DNA of 64,000 bases from Breoghania sp037026715 (GTDB lineage: Bacteria; Pseudomonadota; Alphaproteobacteria; Rhizobiales; Stappiaceae), in NCBI RefSeq assembly GCF_037026715.1, contig NZ_JBANCG010000014.1:35860-99859 (forward strand). The letters run 5' to 3'. The notes beneath the pieces were generated by a model. The model did no database searches. It was not told the origin of the DNA and was given only the letters and a program-made list of their open reading frames with translations. The translations under genes were made by a program, and so were the position numbers. Of this stretch, positions 33,258-43,600 are shown one piece after another; within the stretch, counting starts at the first letter, position 1; every line of letters begins with the position of its first letter.

Positions 33258-34112
33258 TCAGGACTTTTCGGCCTGTCGGTCCGCGCCGGCGGTCACCGGT
33301 GCTAGCTTTGGTTGAATTCTCTTGGGCCCGCCGATCGGCGACCTGCGTCCGGGAACCGCCCAGCGCCAAAGGGCGGTATCGGAGACCGGCAGCACAAGAA
33401 TGAGATGTTCGACGATTGCGAGCGCCATGAAGGCCGCCAGGAGGATATGGCCCACGAGCGCATAGTCGTGCTGTGCCCGCAACGCCCCTGCGATCAGCAC
33501 GGCGAACAGCCCCACCGCCACCGCGAGCAGCAATGGAAAAAGCGGCGTTGTCTGGCCGGTGTTGAAATAGGTTCTGAGATGCAGGATCGCCGGCGGCATC
33601 AGTCCGCTGATCGAGTGCCGCGCGCCTAGGAAAATCAGCACCTTTGCCGAGATACGCATGCCCCAGAGGAGGCCGAAGGTCGCGAGGGCAAAAAGATTGT
33701 CGCTGCCGCTGAGCGTCAACCACAGAATAACGCCGGTGAACAGCAGCGCGATTTCATGGTCACAGACAGCCTTCCATGCGGCCATGAAGCGGGCAAGTCC
33801 GGTCAAACCCGGCGGGCATTCCTCCTTGCGCCGACCTGTGACCATGCCGGTCAGAAAGGTGGTTTCGTGCCAGGTCCATACAAGCAGCGCCCCTAAAAAA
33901 CCCGCATAGGATCCAAGCGGCGTCTTCTCACCGCTGCCATAGAGCATCAGCAGGAAACCGAGGACACCGACAACGGTAACCGCCGGAAGCAACTGCCATG
34001 CGCCAAGGCCTCGCCTCGTCGACCAATGAACCAGGGCGAGCACGAGCCCGGTCGCCAGCCACCAAACACCGATGGCTATCAGGACCGCAATGAACGGGCT
34101 CGCGAGGGTCAT
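33258..34112 (-). CDS. puhE: Photosynthetic complex assembly protein PuhE
   Basis: The 284-residue polytopic membrane protein has about seven predicted helices (for example SPFIAVLIAIGVWWLATGLV and LLPAVTVVGVLGFLLML). HETTFLTGMVTGRRKEECP near residue 83 is a conserved-looking loop. PuhE is known to affect reaction-centre assembly and bacteriochlorophyll production. Position between acsF and hemA matches other clusters of this type. The C-terminal 30 residues are basic and Pro-rich. Confidence 0.9.
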   Translation of the reverse strand: MTLASPFIAVLIAIGVWWLATGLVLALVHWSTRRGLGAWQLLPAVTVVGVLGFLLMLYGSGEKTPLGSYAGFLGALLVWTWHETTFLTGMVTGRRKEECPPGLTGLARFMAAWKAVCDHEIALLFTGVILWLTLSGSDNLFALATFGLLWGMRISAKVLIFLGARHSISGLMPPAILHLRTYFNTGQTTPLFPLLLAVAVGLFAVLIAGALRAQHDYALVGHILLAAFMALAIVEHLILVLPVSDTALWRWAVPGRRSPIGGPKRIQPKLAPVTAGADRQAEKS

Positions 34113-34122
34113 GGTTTCAGCC

Positions 34123-35232
34123 CTACCAGACCGGTTGCAGACGAGAGGTGTCGGGCAGCGTGTTCTTTCTCGAGGGGATCATGTACATCCTCAGGAAATT
34201 CAGGCCTGCGGCCGCCCCCCAGCCGAGCCTTGCGACGCGCCCGGCGATGCCGCCTCTGGCTGTCGCCGCCCGCAGCTTGCGATTGATCCGCTCCATCCGC
34301 CGGAAGCCCTCGACCAGCAACGGGTTGTCCAGATCCAGGACCAGAGGGAAGCACTGACGGGAAATTTCGGAGGTCAGCCTAAAGACCTTCATGTCGTAGT
34401 CGTCGATATCGACACCCATCGCCTTATGGAACGCCGGGCGCATGTGGTCACGCACATACATCGTCGCGAAGACGGCGAGCAGGAAGAACTTGATCCACAG
34501 CTTGTTGCGCCCTTCCAGCAGGCGCCGGTCGGACCGGATGATCAACGAGAACGCCTCGCCGTGGGTGAACTCGTCGTTGCACCACTGGCGGAACCAAAGA
34601 AAGATCGGATGGAACCGGTGCTCGGGATGCTTCTCCAGATGGCGGAAGATCGTGATGTAACGGGCGTAGCCGATCTTCTCCGACAGATAGGTCGCGTAGT
34701 AGATGAACTTGGGCTTGAAGTAGGTGTATTTCTTCGCCTTGGCGAGAAAGCCCATATTCACGCCGATGCCGAAGTCCTTCAACGCATCATTGATGAACCC
34801 CGCGTGCCGGGATTCATCGCGGCTCATGTAGCCGAAAAGCTCGCAGATTTCCTTGTTTTTGCCGCGCCGCTTCATCTCCTTGTAGAGAACGCAGCCCGAA
34901 AATTCGGAGGTCAGCGAGGAGACGAGAAAATCGATGAGCTCCTCTCGCAGATCGGCAGGAAGGGCCTCCAGATCGATCGCGTCCCAATTCTCGTTTCGCT
35001 TGAAGTGGTTTTTGTTCGGATCGCTGCGCATCTGCGCGATCAGCGCATCCCATTCACCGCGCACGGGTTCCACGTCGATCCTGTCCATTTCGTCGAAATC
35101 GGTCGTATAGAACCGGGGGGTCAGCATTGTCGAAACCAACGCGCTGCGCGTCGTATCGTTGAGCGTATCCCTGCGGCTCTCGACGCTCGCTTCGTGCTCG
35201 GCCAGGTCTGAATTCGAGACGAGCTTGTTCAT
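34123..35232 (-). CDS. acsF: Mg-protoporphyrin IX monomethyl ester (oxidative) cyclase
   Basis: The 369-residue di-iron monooxygenase forms ring E using O2. Iron-ligand motifs are visible in SSLTSEFSGCVLYKEM near residue 110, MSRDESRHAGFINDAL near 140 and WCNDEFTHGEAFSLI near 215. Length and N-terminus (LTPRFYTTDFDEMD) match AcsF. The anaerobic cyclase gene bchE is not in the window, so ring E formation here would need oxygen unless bchE lies elsewhere. It overlaps the upstream orf101 by four bases. Confidence 0.96.
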   Translation of the reverse strand: MNKLVSNSDLAEHEASVESRRDTLNDTTRSALVSTMLTPRFYTTDFDEMDRIDVEPVRGEWDALIAQMRSDPNKNHFKRNENWDAIDLEALPADLREELIDFLVSSLTSEFSGCVLYKEMKRRGKNKEICELFGYMSRDESRHAGFINDALKDFGIGVNMGFLAKAKKYTYFKPKFIYYATYLSEKIGYARYITIFRHLEKHPEHRFHPIFLWFRQWCNDEFTHGEAFSLIIRSDRRLLEGRNKLWIKFFLLAVFATMYVRDHMRPAFHKAMGVDIDDYDMKVFRLTSEISRQCFPLVLDLDNPLLVEGFRRMERINRKLRAATARGGIAGRVARLGWGAAAGLNFLRMYMIPSRKNTLPDTSRLQPVW

Positions 35233-35534
35233 GACAGCGCCCTTTCCGTGAAGCTGAATTCACATAATTCCATCATCTCGAAATCGCCGGTCGCTCGCGT
35301 CCAGGCGCGTTCGATGAAGCCCGCGCGCCGGATCGTCGCCTCGCGGCGGAAGCTACGGCACTCGCCATAGGGAATTGAGACGGGAGCGCCATGGACCAGG
35401 ACTTCGTCGCCGGGATGGACGACGACCCCGTTGTCGAAGCGGACATGGGCGCCCAACTGGTCGAACGTGTTGTTGATCTCCACGGTGCAGTCGACCGTTT
35501 CCCTGCGCCGCATAATGTCGAAGATGGATATCAT
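35229..35534 (-). CDS. Conserved-position small protein between puhC and acsF
   Basis: The 101-residue soluble product (MISIFDIMRRRETVDCTVEI at the start) has a short beta-rich middle segment, DNGVVVHPGDEVLVHGAPVS, and no membrane helix. ATG 35534 overlaps the puhC stop and its own stop overlaps acsF, so it is translated as part of the operon. A small ORF is found at this place in many purple-bacterial clusters. It is not similar in build to the short membrane PuhD of Rhodobacter, so I give no gene name. A role with AcsF or in complex assembly is only inferred from position. Confidence 0.75.
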   Translation of the reverse strand: MISIFDIMRRRETVDCTVEINNTFDQLGAHVRFDNGVVVHPGDEVLVHGAPVSIPYGECRSFRREATIRRAGFIERAWTRATGDFEMMELCEFSFTERALS

Positions 35535-36025
35535 CGGCCTTTCCCTCCCTGGGCGCCGAGCAGTGCCGCGAAGGCCGCGGCGTTGTCCTTGCCGAAAGCT
35601 TCCAGATAGATGCGTTCTCCCGTCGCCGTGTCCGACAGGCTCACGGCGCCGTTTTCCCATTTGATCAGCCGGTATGGCGTCGCCTCCGCCACGTTCGCCA
35701 CCATCCGCATGCGCTCGAACGCGCGCAGCGAGCCGCGCACGAAGCCGCCCGTCTGCGTCTCGTAGGCAGCGATCTCGATGCCGCTTACGGCATCGGTGAC
35801 GACCACGCGGTCGTTTTGCCCGCGCTCGATGGTGATGTCGCGCATGGCAATCGGCGCGCCGGTGCGGTATTTGAGCACCCCAATGCCGGTAATCTGACCA
35901 AAAACCACGGCGCCGACGGCGAAAAGAAGCAGCGCGGCAGCGGAGAACAGGATGCGTTTGGGAAACGCATTGGCCCCCTTTCCCGCGGCAGGCGCCAGGT
36001 AGCCGAGATGAGATGCCGAGGCCAT
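35531..36025 (-). CDS. puhC: Photosynthetic complex assembly protein PuhC
   Basis: The 164-residue product has one N-terminal membrane helix (RILFSAAALLLFAVGAVVFG) and a periplasmic domain beginning GAPIAMRDITIERGQNDRVV, ending with DTATGERIYLEAFGKDNAAA. This build and the place after puhB identify PuhC, which aids reaction-centre/LH1 core assembly. ATG 36025 follows GTAGGGAGGGAACTG. The open frame continues upstream through puhB as antisense. Confidence 0.88.
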   Translation of the reverse strand: MASASHLGYLAPAAGKGANAFPKRILFSAAALLLFAVGAVVFGQITGIGVLKYRTGAPIAMRDITIERGQNDRVVVTDAVSGIEIAAYETQTGGFVRGSLRAFERMRMVANVAEATPYRLIKWENGAVSLSDTATGERIYLEAFGKDNAAAFAALLGAQGGKGR

Positions 36026-36036
36026 CAGTTCCCTCC

Positions 36037-36711
36037 CTACTCTGCGGCCGCGATCGCCGGCGGCAGCCTGCGCTGCGGCGCTGCCTTTTGCGTTAGAGAC
36101 GCATGGCCGGAGGCGAGTGCGGCATGTTGCGTGATCGCAAGCACCAGGATGTCCGCCACGGCCGAGGCATCCGCCAGACAGATCTGGCCCGGTTCGGGCT
36201 CGGCCAATCGCCATGCCCGGACGTGCGGCCACTGCACCAGCCAGGACATGCGATGCCCCGGAAGAAGCTGGATGGCGATAGAGCCCGCCTTCCCGCCGAG
36301 TTTGCCAATCGAAACGGCATTGACCTGCGTAAAGGGCAGATTGAGCGTCATGGAGAAGGCAACGCCGAAGCGCAGCACAACCCGGCGCGACGTGATCGTG
36401 TAGAGCGTGGTCTTTTCCACCGCGAAGGCGAAGAGCTCCAGCAAGCCGAGAACAACGGCGGCAAGCGCCGTCAGCACGGCAACGGAAAAGACGATTCCCG
36501 CCAGGGGTCTGCCGTCATAGAGCCCCCCGATAAGAGCCCAGACGCCCAACACGACGAAGTAACCGGCAATCCAGCGGTTCTTGAGAACATGGCGCGCCAC
36601 GAGCCTTGCGGACGGACGCCCCTGCCAGAGCATTTCCTCGCCTTCCGGCAGAAGGCCGGGAAGGCCAGGCACGGGCTCTATTTCGTGTTCGCGCGCAACA
36701 AACTGTTTCAC
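36037..36711 (-). CDS. puhB: Photosynthetic complex assembly protein PuhB (PH-like domain)
   Basis: The 224-residue product has two membrane helices (WIAGYFVVLGVWALIGGL and IVFSVAVLTALAAVVLGLLE) and a bacterial PH-like domain starting TTLYTITSRRVVLRFGVAF. LLPEGEEMLWQGRPS near the N-terminus is typical. PuhB acts as a dimeric assembly factor of the reaction centre. Its ATG overlaps the puhA stop by four bases. Confidence 0.92.
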   Translation of the reverse strand: MKQFVAREHEIEPVPGLPGLLPEGEEMLWQGRPSARLVARHVLKNRWIAGYFVVLGVWALIGGLYDGRPLAGIVFSVAVLTALAAVVLGLLELFAFAVEKTTLYTITSRRVVLRFGVAFSMTLNLPFTQVNAVSIGKLGGKAGSIAIQLLPGHRMSWLVQWPHVRAWRLAEPEPGQICLADASAVADILVLAITQHAALASGHASLTQKAAPQRRLPPAIAAAE

Positions 36712-37517
36712 AGCAGGGCCTCCCGGCGGTTGCGCAGGGCATAGAGCAGACCGCTGCCGTAATACGCGGCGATCCGATCCTCCTCCAGCCGCGTTACGGT
36801 CCGCGCTGCGGCCCTGGCCGGCACGAGGGCGAATTGCTCCGACGTGATCGCATGCACGTAGAGATAAGGCGCCCGTGCGCGACCGCGCTTGATGACCACG
36901 AAATTGTTCGGCAGCAGCACCCCGAAACCGTCCTCTTCGGCGTCCGGATCGGTTGTTGCCTGGCCTTCCACATCGACCTCGTAGTACCGGATCAGATGTT
37001 CAGACCGATCGACCCACACATCCCGGACAGTGCCGGCCACGAGGCGGTCGCATCCGACGACGGCGAGACCGCGCGGGTCGATCTCGCCCGCCGCGATCTC
37101 GAAGCCGGTCGCCATGCGCATCGGCACGATACGGGCCTCGCCGTGGGCAGTAAGATCGGGAACGTCCTGCCGCATTGCCCAGGAGCCCGGCCCGACGCCC
37201 GCCAGCATCGGATCGCCGACCGGCTCAAGCGGATATCCGGAGGCCCGGGAGATCCGCTCGGCATTCGCCGGAGGCGGGTCGCGTCTGAAGTTCGGTGCCT
37301 GAACGGCACCTTGCCCGTGAGGCAGCAAGAAGGTCTTGGCAGGCGGCACGAAGAGCCACGGGCTCTTGTTGTAGGCGCCCGAAACATCCGCTTCCAGCGG
37401 ATAACCCTCGCGACGATCCTCTGTGCGCAGATACCAGATGAGGCCTGCGAAAAATATCCAGAACGCATAAAGCACCACCTGGGCGACATCTATGCTGCCG
37501 ACGATTGTCCCGGTCAT
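36708..37517 (-). CDS. puhA: Photosynthetic reaction centre H subunit
   Basis: The 269-residue product has the single N-terminal helix of RC-H (AQVVLYAFWIFFAGLIWYLR), the following EDRREGYPLE, and a cytoplasmic PRC-barrel domain (DPRGLAVVGCDRLVAGTVRD). H caps the L-M core and shapes proton delivery to the secondary quinone. Length is normal. It follows lhaA by 34 bases on the same transcript. Confidence 0.96.
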   Translation of the reverse strand: MTGTIVGSIDVAQVVLYAFWIFFAGLIWYLRTEDRREGYPLEADVSGAYNKSPWLFVPPAKTFLLPHGQGAVQAPNFRRDPPPANAERISRASGYPLEPVGDPMLAGVGPGSWAMRQDVPDLTAHGEARIVPMRMATGFEIAAGEIDPRGLAVVGCDRLVAGTVRDVWVDRSEHLIRYYEVDVEGQATTDPDAEEDGFGVLLPNNFVVIKRGRARAPYLYVHAITSEQFALVPARAAARTVTRLEEDRIAAYYGSGLLYALRNRREALL

Positions 37518-37551
37518 GGGTCACTCCTCCTCCTGAGCGCTCCGGCCCGGC

Positions 37552-38991
37552 TCAGCCGGGCATCTCGGCCAGCCCAAATCGAATGTCGCTGCCGCGTTGC
37601 TGCCGGTAGCGATGCCCGGCCAGCGGGCCAAGCACCGCCAGGCAGATGAACAAAAGCCCAATTTCGATGTGATAGACGACGAGGTAGCCACTCGCAGCAG
37701 TATCCATGGCGGCGCCGAGCACGTGGTCGAGCGCCAGCATGTTGACGGTGTTCTTGATCAATGCTCCGAGGAGCAGGCTGACACCGATGGCAGTGGCCTG
37801 AACGGCGCTCCAGGCGCCCACCAGGATGCCACTGTCTGAGCGTGCGGAAACACTCATGGCCGCCAGCATGGTTCCGACCGCGAAGAGCCCGCCGCCAAGG
37901 CCAACCCCAGCCGCCCCCGCATAGAACAAACCGTCTATTCCGAGGGGATAGGCGAAGATGACGCTTGAAAACGCGACGATGCCGACCAGCAGACCGCGCG
38001 CGGCGACGCGATAGACATGCGCGCCGTGATTGAGATCGTGGGCGGCCCAGGCGAAGCCGGCCATGGTTCCGGCGGCCCAGAGCCCGGTCAGCAGCGTGGT
38101 CCGACCAACGCTCATGCCCAGGATCTCGCCGCCATAGGGTTCCAGAAGGATGTCCTGCATCGAGAAAGCCGCAGAACCGACCGCGACGGCGAGCAGCAGC
38201 CGCAAGGTGCCCGGCTCGCGCCGATAGTCGGCCAGCGCATCGAAGAACCCGATCAGTTCGCGGTCCTTGGCAGTCCGGCCTGGATTACGTGCTTCCTGCT
38301 TCCACATCGCAACGACGTTGAGCGCGATGGTCAGGACGGCCGTGCCCTGGATCACCTGGATCAGTTGTTTCGGCGTGAAGTCGACCAGAAATATGCTGTA
38401 GAAGCCGGACGCGGCCATCATGCCGACCAGCAACATCACGTAAAGAAGCGCGACGACCCGTGGCCTTTTCTCCTCAGGAACGATGTCGGTGGCAAGTGCA
38501 AGACCGGCCGTCTGCGCCATATGGAGACCGAACCCCGTCAGCAGGAACGCTAGGCTCGCCCCCGCCGCCCCCGCCCATGACGGCCCAAGTGTCTGCGATT
38601 GCAGCAGGAGAAGCGCAAACGGCATGATCGCCAGACCGCCGAACTGCAGCAGACTGCCGAGCCAGATATACGGTACGCGTCGCCAGCCAAGCACAGATTT
38701 GTGGGTGTCGGACCGATACCCGAAGAAAAGCCTCAAAGGTGCCGCGAGCACGGGAATGGCGACAACGGCGGAGACGAGGGCGACCGAGACACCGAGCTCC
38801 ACGATGAGAACGCGGTTCAAGGTCCCTGTGAGAAGCACCAGAATGCAGCCGGCCGAAACCTGGAAAAGCGCCAGCCGCAGCAGACGCGGCAGCGGCACCT
38901 GCGGTGTGGCGGCGTCCGCGAACGGCATGAAGCGCGTTCCGGCCCTCTGCCAGAGCGCGATCATCTTTCTGTTTGCCGAGCTGAGGATCAT
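37552..38991 (-). CDS. lhaA: LH1 assembly protein LhaA (PucC-family transporter)
   Basis: The 479-residue protein has about twelve membrane helices and the BCD/PucC subfamily traits of the major facilitator superfamily, such as RLALFQVSAGCILVLLTGTL near residue 40 and RLFFGYRSDTHKSVLGWRRV near 88. These proteins are needed for LH1 or LH2 assembly and may bind bacteriochlorophyll. The position between bchM and puhA identifies the LhaA type; no LH2 genes are present to suggest PucC. It overlaps bchM by four bases. Confidence 0.92.
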   Translation of the reverse strand: MILSSANRKMIALWQRAGTRFMPFADAATPQVPLPRLLRLALFQVSAGCILVLLTGTLNRVLIVELGVSVALVSAVVAIPVLAAPLRLFFGYRSDTHKSVLGWRRVPYIWLGSLLQFGGLAIMPFALLLLQSQTLGPSWAGAAGASLAFLLTGFGLHMAQTAGLALATDIVPEEKRPRVVALLYVMLLVGMMAASGFYSIFLVDFTPKQLIQVIQGTAVLTIALNVVAMWKQEARNPGRTAKDRELIGFFDALADYRREPGTLRLLLAVAVGSAAFSMQDILLEPYGGEILGMSVGRTTLLTGLWAAGTMAGFAWAAHDLNHGAHVYRVAARGLLVGIVAFSSVIFAYPLGIDGLFYAGAAGVGLGGGLFAVGTMLAAMSVSARSDSGILVGAWSAVQATAIGVSLLLGALIKNTVNMLALDHVLGAAMDTAASGYLVVYHIEIGLLFICLAVLGPLAGHRYRQQRGSDIRFGLAEMPG

Positions 38992-39707
38992 GACCGCCTC
39001 ACCTCCACCGCTTCCGACGTATAGAAGCCGACCGAAATCCGGTGGGTGCGTCCCGGCTGCCAGTTCGTCATGCCCTGCTGCTGCACCACGTCGCCGACGA
39101 GACGGACCGAATTGGTCGGATAGATCGCGGGCGCGCGGTTTCCGCGCGGAAAAACCTTACCGATCGCCAGCATGGCCATAAGCACTCGGGAGCTCGGTGC
39201 CAGGGTGAAGATAAGGCGCTTCCGGGCGCGGGCGGCAAACTGTTCAAGGACCCGCTTGGCGTCGCTCGGGGAATAGTGGATCAGGACGTCCATCGCCATC
39301 ACGGCATCGAACTCCCCCAGAGCCGGGTCAAGCATGTCGCCGCTGCGAAAATCGACGCTGCCGGCAAAGGGGGCGCCGCGCTTCGCCTGCAGGTCGGCGG
39401 CGCGCTCGCGAGCAAAGGAAATCATCTGCGCGGAAAGATCGATACCCACGACATCGGCGCCGCGAGCCATCAGATCGAGCGATAGCACGCCAGAGCCACA
39501 ACCCGCGTCGAGAATGCGCCATCCGGTCAAATCTCGGGGCAACCAGCCGGAAAGCGTGCGGCGCATTTCCTCGCGTCCTCGCCGCACGGTCGCCCGGATG
39601 CCGCCGACCGGTTGTTCGCTCGTGAGCCTCTTCCAGGCTTCCAGCGCCGTGCGGTCGAAATAATGCTCGATCTCGCCGGTCCGTCTGATGTAGCTCGCCT
39701 GTGTCAT
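38988..39707 (-). CDS. bchM: Mg-protoporphyrin IX O-methyltransferase
   Basis: The 239-residue SAM-dependent enzyme methylates the ring-C propionate after Mg insertion. Motif I is WRILDAGCGSGVLSLDLMA near residue 65, preceded by a YFDRTALEAWKRLTSE region typical of BchM. The gene lies between bchL and lhaA with 16 bases to bchL. Length is normal. Confidence 0.95.
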   Translation of the reverse strand: MTQASYIRRTGEIEHYFDRTALEAWKRLTSEQPVGGIRATVRRGREEMRRTLSGWLPRDLTGWRILDAGCGSGVLSLDLMARGADVVGIDLSAQMISFARERAADLQAKRGAPFAGSVDFRSGDMLDPALGEFDAVMAMDVLIHYSPSDAKRVLEQFAARARKRLIFTLAPSSRVLMAMLAIGKVFPRGNRAPAIYPTNSVRLVGDVVQQQGMTNWQPGRTHRISVGFYTSEAVEVRRS

Positions 39708-39723
39708 GATCGCTCCCAGCGCC

Positions 39724-40653
39724 TCACTCGAAACCGAGAAACTCGAAGATTTCCCGGTCCTTCATTGGCTCGGCGTTCAAGGCTTCCGTGCCTGACCACA
39801 ACTGCTCGGCCAACTGGATGTATTCGTTCTGTATGGTCCGGATTTCCGGCGCATCGCCCATTTCGAAGAGCGTCGCCTTCTTCAGCCGGCTGAGACGCAC
39901 GTGATCGGAATCCGGCACATGCGCCAGACGCTTCAGGCCGACGGCCGTGTTGTATCGATCGATCTGGTCGGTCTCGCGCGAGCGGTTTGCAATGACGCCA
40001 CCAAGGCGCACTTCGTAATTTTTCGCCTTCGCCTTGATCGCCGCAACGATCCGGTTCATGGCGAAGATGCTGTCGAAATCGTTGGCGGCCACTACAACGG
40101 CCCGCTCCGCATGCTGGAGGGGAGAGGCGAAGCCGCCGCACACCACATCGCCGAGCACATCAAAGATGACGACGTCGGTGTCATCGAGAAGGTGATGTTC
40201 TTTCAGCAGCTTCACCGTCTGTCCGACAACATATCCGCCGCAGCCCGTGCCCGCCGGCGGGCCGCCGGCCTCAATGCATTGCACCCCGTTGAAGCCCTCG
40301 ACCATGTAGTCTTCCGGCCGCAGTTCCTCGGTGTGGAAGTCCACCTGTTCCAGGATGTCGATCACGGTCGGGATCAGGCTCTTGGTCAGCGTGAACGTGC
40401 TGTCGTGCTTGGGATCGCAGCCGATCTGCAGCACCCGCTTGCCAATCTTGGAAAAGGCTACGGAGAGGTTGGACGAGGTCGTCGACTTGCCGATGCCGCC
40501 CTTGCCATAGACGGCGAAGACCTTCGCGCCGTCGATTTCCATCGTCGGGTCGAGATGCACCTGGACGCTGCCCTCCCCGTCTGCGCGCTCTTTCAGCCTC
40601 TCGGCGAGACGCGCCTCGTGCGCCGCGGTCTTCGGATGGGTATGGATGTTCAT
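39724..40653 (-). CDS. bchL: Light-independent protochlorophyllide reductase iron protein
   Basis: The 309-residue NifH-like ATPase donates electrons to BchNB. Walker A is VYGKGGIGKSTTSSNLSVAF near residue 50; cluster cysteines are in GGPPAGTGCGGYVVG and VLGDVVCGGFASPL. Its STTSSNL motif and short N-terminus distinguish it from BchX. The start overlaps the bchH stop by four bases. Confidence 0.97.
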   Translation of the reverse strand: MNIHTHPKTAAHEARLAERLKERADGEGSVQVHLDPTMEIDGAKVFAVYGKGGIGKSTTSSNLSVAFSKIGKRVLQIGCDPKHDSTFTLTKSLIPTVIDILEQVDFHTEELRPEDYMVEGFNGVQCIEAGGPPAGTGCGGYVVGQTVKLLKEHHLLDDTDVVIFDVLGDVVCGGFASPLQHAERAVVVAANDFDSIFAMNRIVAAIKAKAKNYEVRLGGVIANRSRETDQIDRYNTAVGLKRLAHVPDSDHVRLSRLKKATLFEMGDAPEIRTIQNEYIQLAEQLWSGTEALNAEPMKDREIFEFLGFE

Positions 40654-43600
40654 TCAGCGGCCTCCGTCGCCAGACCTTCCAGCCTGTCCTCGAGTTCTTC
40701 TCCCGCCCGTCGCAAGGCTTCGAGCGTCTCGGTGTCCGGGTGCCAGAAGTCGCGTTCATGCGCTTCGATCAGCCGGGCCGCGACCCGCGCCGCGGCAGCC
40801 GGATTGAGATCGGCGAGCCGACGGCACATGATCTTGTCGAGCACGTAGGTTTCCGTGATCTTCTGATAGATCCAGGGGTCGACGCCCCCGGTCGTCGCCG
40901 ACCAGCCAAGCGTGTTGGTGACGTTCGCTTCGATATGGCGGACGCCTTCATAGCCGTGCCGAAGCATGCCCTCGTACCATTTCGGATTGAGGGTCCGGGT
41001 CCGGGTTTCCAGCGCGACCTGCTCACCGAGCGAGCGGACCTTCGCCTCGCCCTGCGTCTGGTCGGAAATGTAGACGGGCAGATCCCCGCCCCCCTTGGCT
41101 TTCGATACGGCCTTGGAGAGACCGCCCAACGTGTCGAAATAGTGCTCGATCGTCGTCACGCCGATCTCGACAGAGTCGAGATTCTGATAGGCGAAATCGA
41201 CCTCGGCGAGTACCGCGTCGAGCAGCGCGCTCTGCCGGCTGGTCTTGCCGTTGCGACCGATCGCGAAGCTCTTGCGGCTGGTATAGGTTTGCGCGATTTC
41301 CTCGTCGTCGTTCCAGGCGGACGACGAGATCAGCATGTTGACGTTGGAACCGTAGGTGCCGTCCGCATTGGAAAAGACCCGATAGGCGGCAGCTTCCAGA
41401 TCGCAGTCGTGGGCCTCGCAATAGGCCAGCGCGTGCTTGCGGATGAAATTGCGGTCGCAGGGTTCGTCCGCGGTTGCCGCGAGATAGCTCGCCTCGGCGA
41501 GCATGCTTGCCTGGATCGGAAGAAGATCGCGAAAGATACCGGAAAGCGTCATGACCGCGTCGATACGAGGACGGTTCAGCTCTTCCAGCGGGATCAATTC
41601 CGCACCACAGACGCGATTGTAGGAATCGAGCCGCGGACGTGCGCCCATCAGCGCCATGGCCTGTGCGAGCGGTGCTCCGCCTGTCTTCAGATTGTCCGTC
41701 CCCCAGAGCACGATCGCAACCGTCTCGGGCAGCTTGCCGTCGGAGTTGACATATCGCTCCAGGACGCGAGCCGCCTGCCGCGCGCCATCCTCCAGCGCGA
41801 ACCGGCTCGGAATGCCGAACGGATCGAAGCCGTGGATATTGCGCCCCGTGGGCAGCAGGTCCGGTGTTCGCAGAAGATCGCCAGAGGGAGCCGGCGGGAC
41901 AAAACGACCATCAAGCGCGCGGACGAGGCCGTCCAGTTCCCGGTTTTCAGCGAGCTCGCGATCGATCCGCGAGAGTTTGCGAACCGCTTCAAGTGCCTCC
42001 CGATCCAGATTGCGGGTCGCGGCTTCGAGCGCGACACCGTCTGAACTGGCAATCACCCGGCATAGCTCAATATCGGCAACGAAACCGGTCCTGGTCTTCA
42101 GGCCGTTGGCCATATGCGCCAGCATCTCTGTGCGTTCGGCCAGAGCCATACCGCGCCCTGCCACATGCAGACCGTTAGGGATCAGGGCGTATTCGGTCTC
42201 CGCGACGGCGGAAACCAGATGCTGCACGAAGGCATCCTGGGAAAGCTCCGCCGTTTTACCGGTCAGGTCGAGCTGATCGGCTTGCAAGCGGATGACATCC
42301 ATCAGGCGCTCCCGCTCCTCCCGCGCCGCGGGCGCCGTCGAACGATACTGATCCAGGCTGGCTTTCAGGCTGTTGAGCCCCTTGTAGAGACCCGCTTCAG
42401 TGATCGACGGCGTCAGATAGGAAATCAGCGTTGCGCCCGAACGGCGCTTCGCGATCGCCCCCTCGGAAGGGTTGTTGGCCGCATAGAAATAGAAATTCGG
42501 CAGAGCCCCGAGCAGCCGGTCGGGCCAGCAGGTGCCAGACAGGCCAGTGTGTTTCCCCGGCATGAATTCCAGGGCGCCATGCGTTCCGAAGTGCAGGACG
42601 GCGTCCGCGCGGAATGTCTCGCGCAGGAATGTGTAATAGGCGGCAAAAGCGTGGTTCGGCGCGAAGCCGCCTTCAAACAACAGCCGCATCGGATCGCCCT
42701 CATAGCCGAAGGGCGGCTGGATCGCGACGAGCAGATTGCCGAACTGGCGGCCCAGGACATGAATACCGCGACCGGTGGAAAGGACCCGGCCGGGCGCCGG
42801 TCCCCACTGCGCCTCAACATCGGCAAGATGACGCTCCTGGCGCACGTGATCGTCCGCCGATACGGTTGCGTGAACGTTGGCCTGCGTGCCAAAGCGCTCT
42901 GCATTGCCGTTCAGGATCATGTCCTGAAGCGTGTCCGCATCTGCCGGCACCTCGATATCGTAGCCTTCGGTCGAAAGCCGCTTCATGGTCTCAAGAAGGC
43001 TTTCGAATACGGACAGGAAAGCGGCCGTGCCGACGTTGCCGCCGTTGGGCGGATAGTTGAAAAGCGTCACTGCGATCCGGCGGTCCTTTCGCGGCGTTTG
43101 CCGCAGGCGTGCCATCGCGGTGAGACGATCCGCCAGAAGGCCGACGCGTTCCTCGTCGGGCCGCATGCAGGCCCGGCCGGAAGGACAGGCGCCGAGCTGG
43201 CGCGCACAGATGCAAGGCTCCTTCTTGCCCGCAACGCTTGAACGGCCGCCGATCACCATGGCACCGACGGCCCCGTCGAGTTCCGGGATGGCCACCATCA
43301 GCGTCGTCTCGATCGGGGTGAGACCCTGGGTGGAGGCCTGCCAGCCTTCCCGGGTCTGAAACTCGGTGACGCAGGCCGACAGATAGGACACATCGAGTTG
43401 CATCAGGGCTTCCGCCGCAGCCGCCGCATCGCTGTAGGCCGGACCGCCGACAAGGGAAAAGCCCGTCAGCGAACACAGCGCATCGACGGTCGCCTTGCCG
43501 TTCGCGTCGGTCATGAACGCTTCAATGGCCGAGCGCATGTCGAGCCCCGAACAGAACACCGGCACGACGCTGTATCCGCGCGCCTCCAGAGCGGCGATGA

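Noticed and set aside
32062..33315. 417-codon rightward open frame opposite hemA
   Set aside because: Antisense to a complete 5-aminolevulinate synthase gene and lacking family features.
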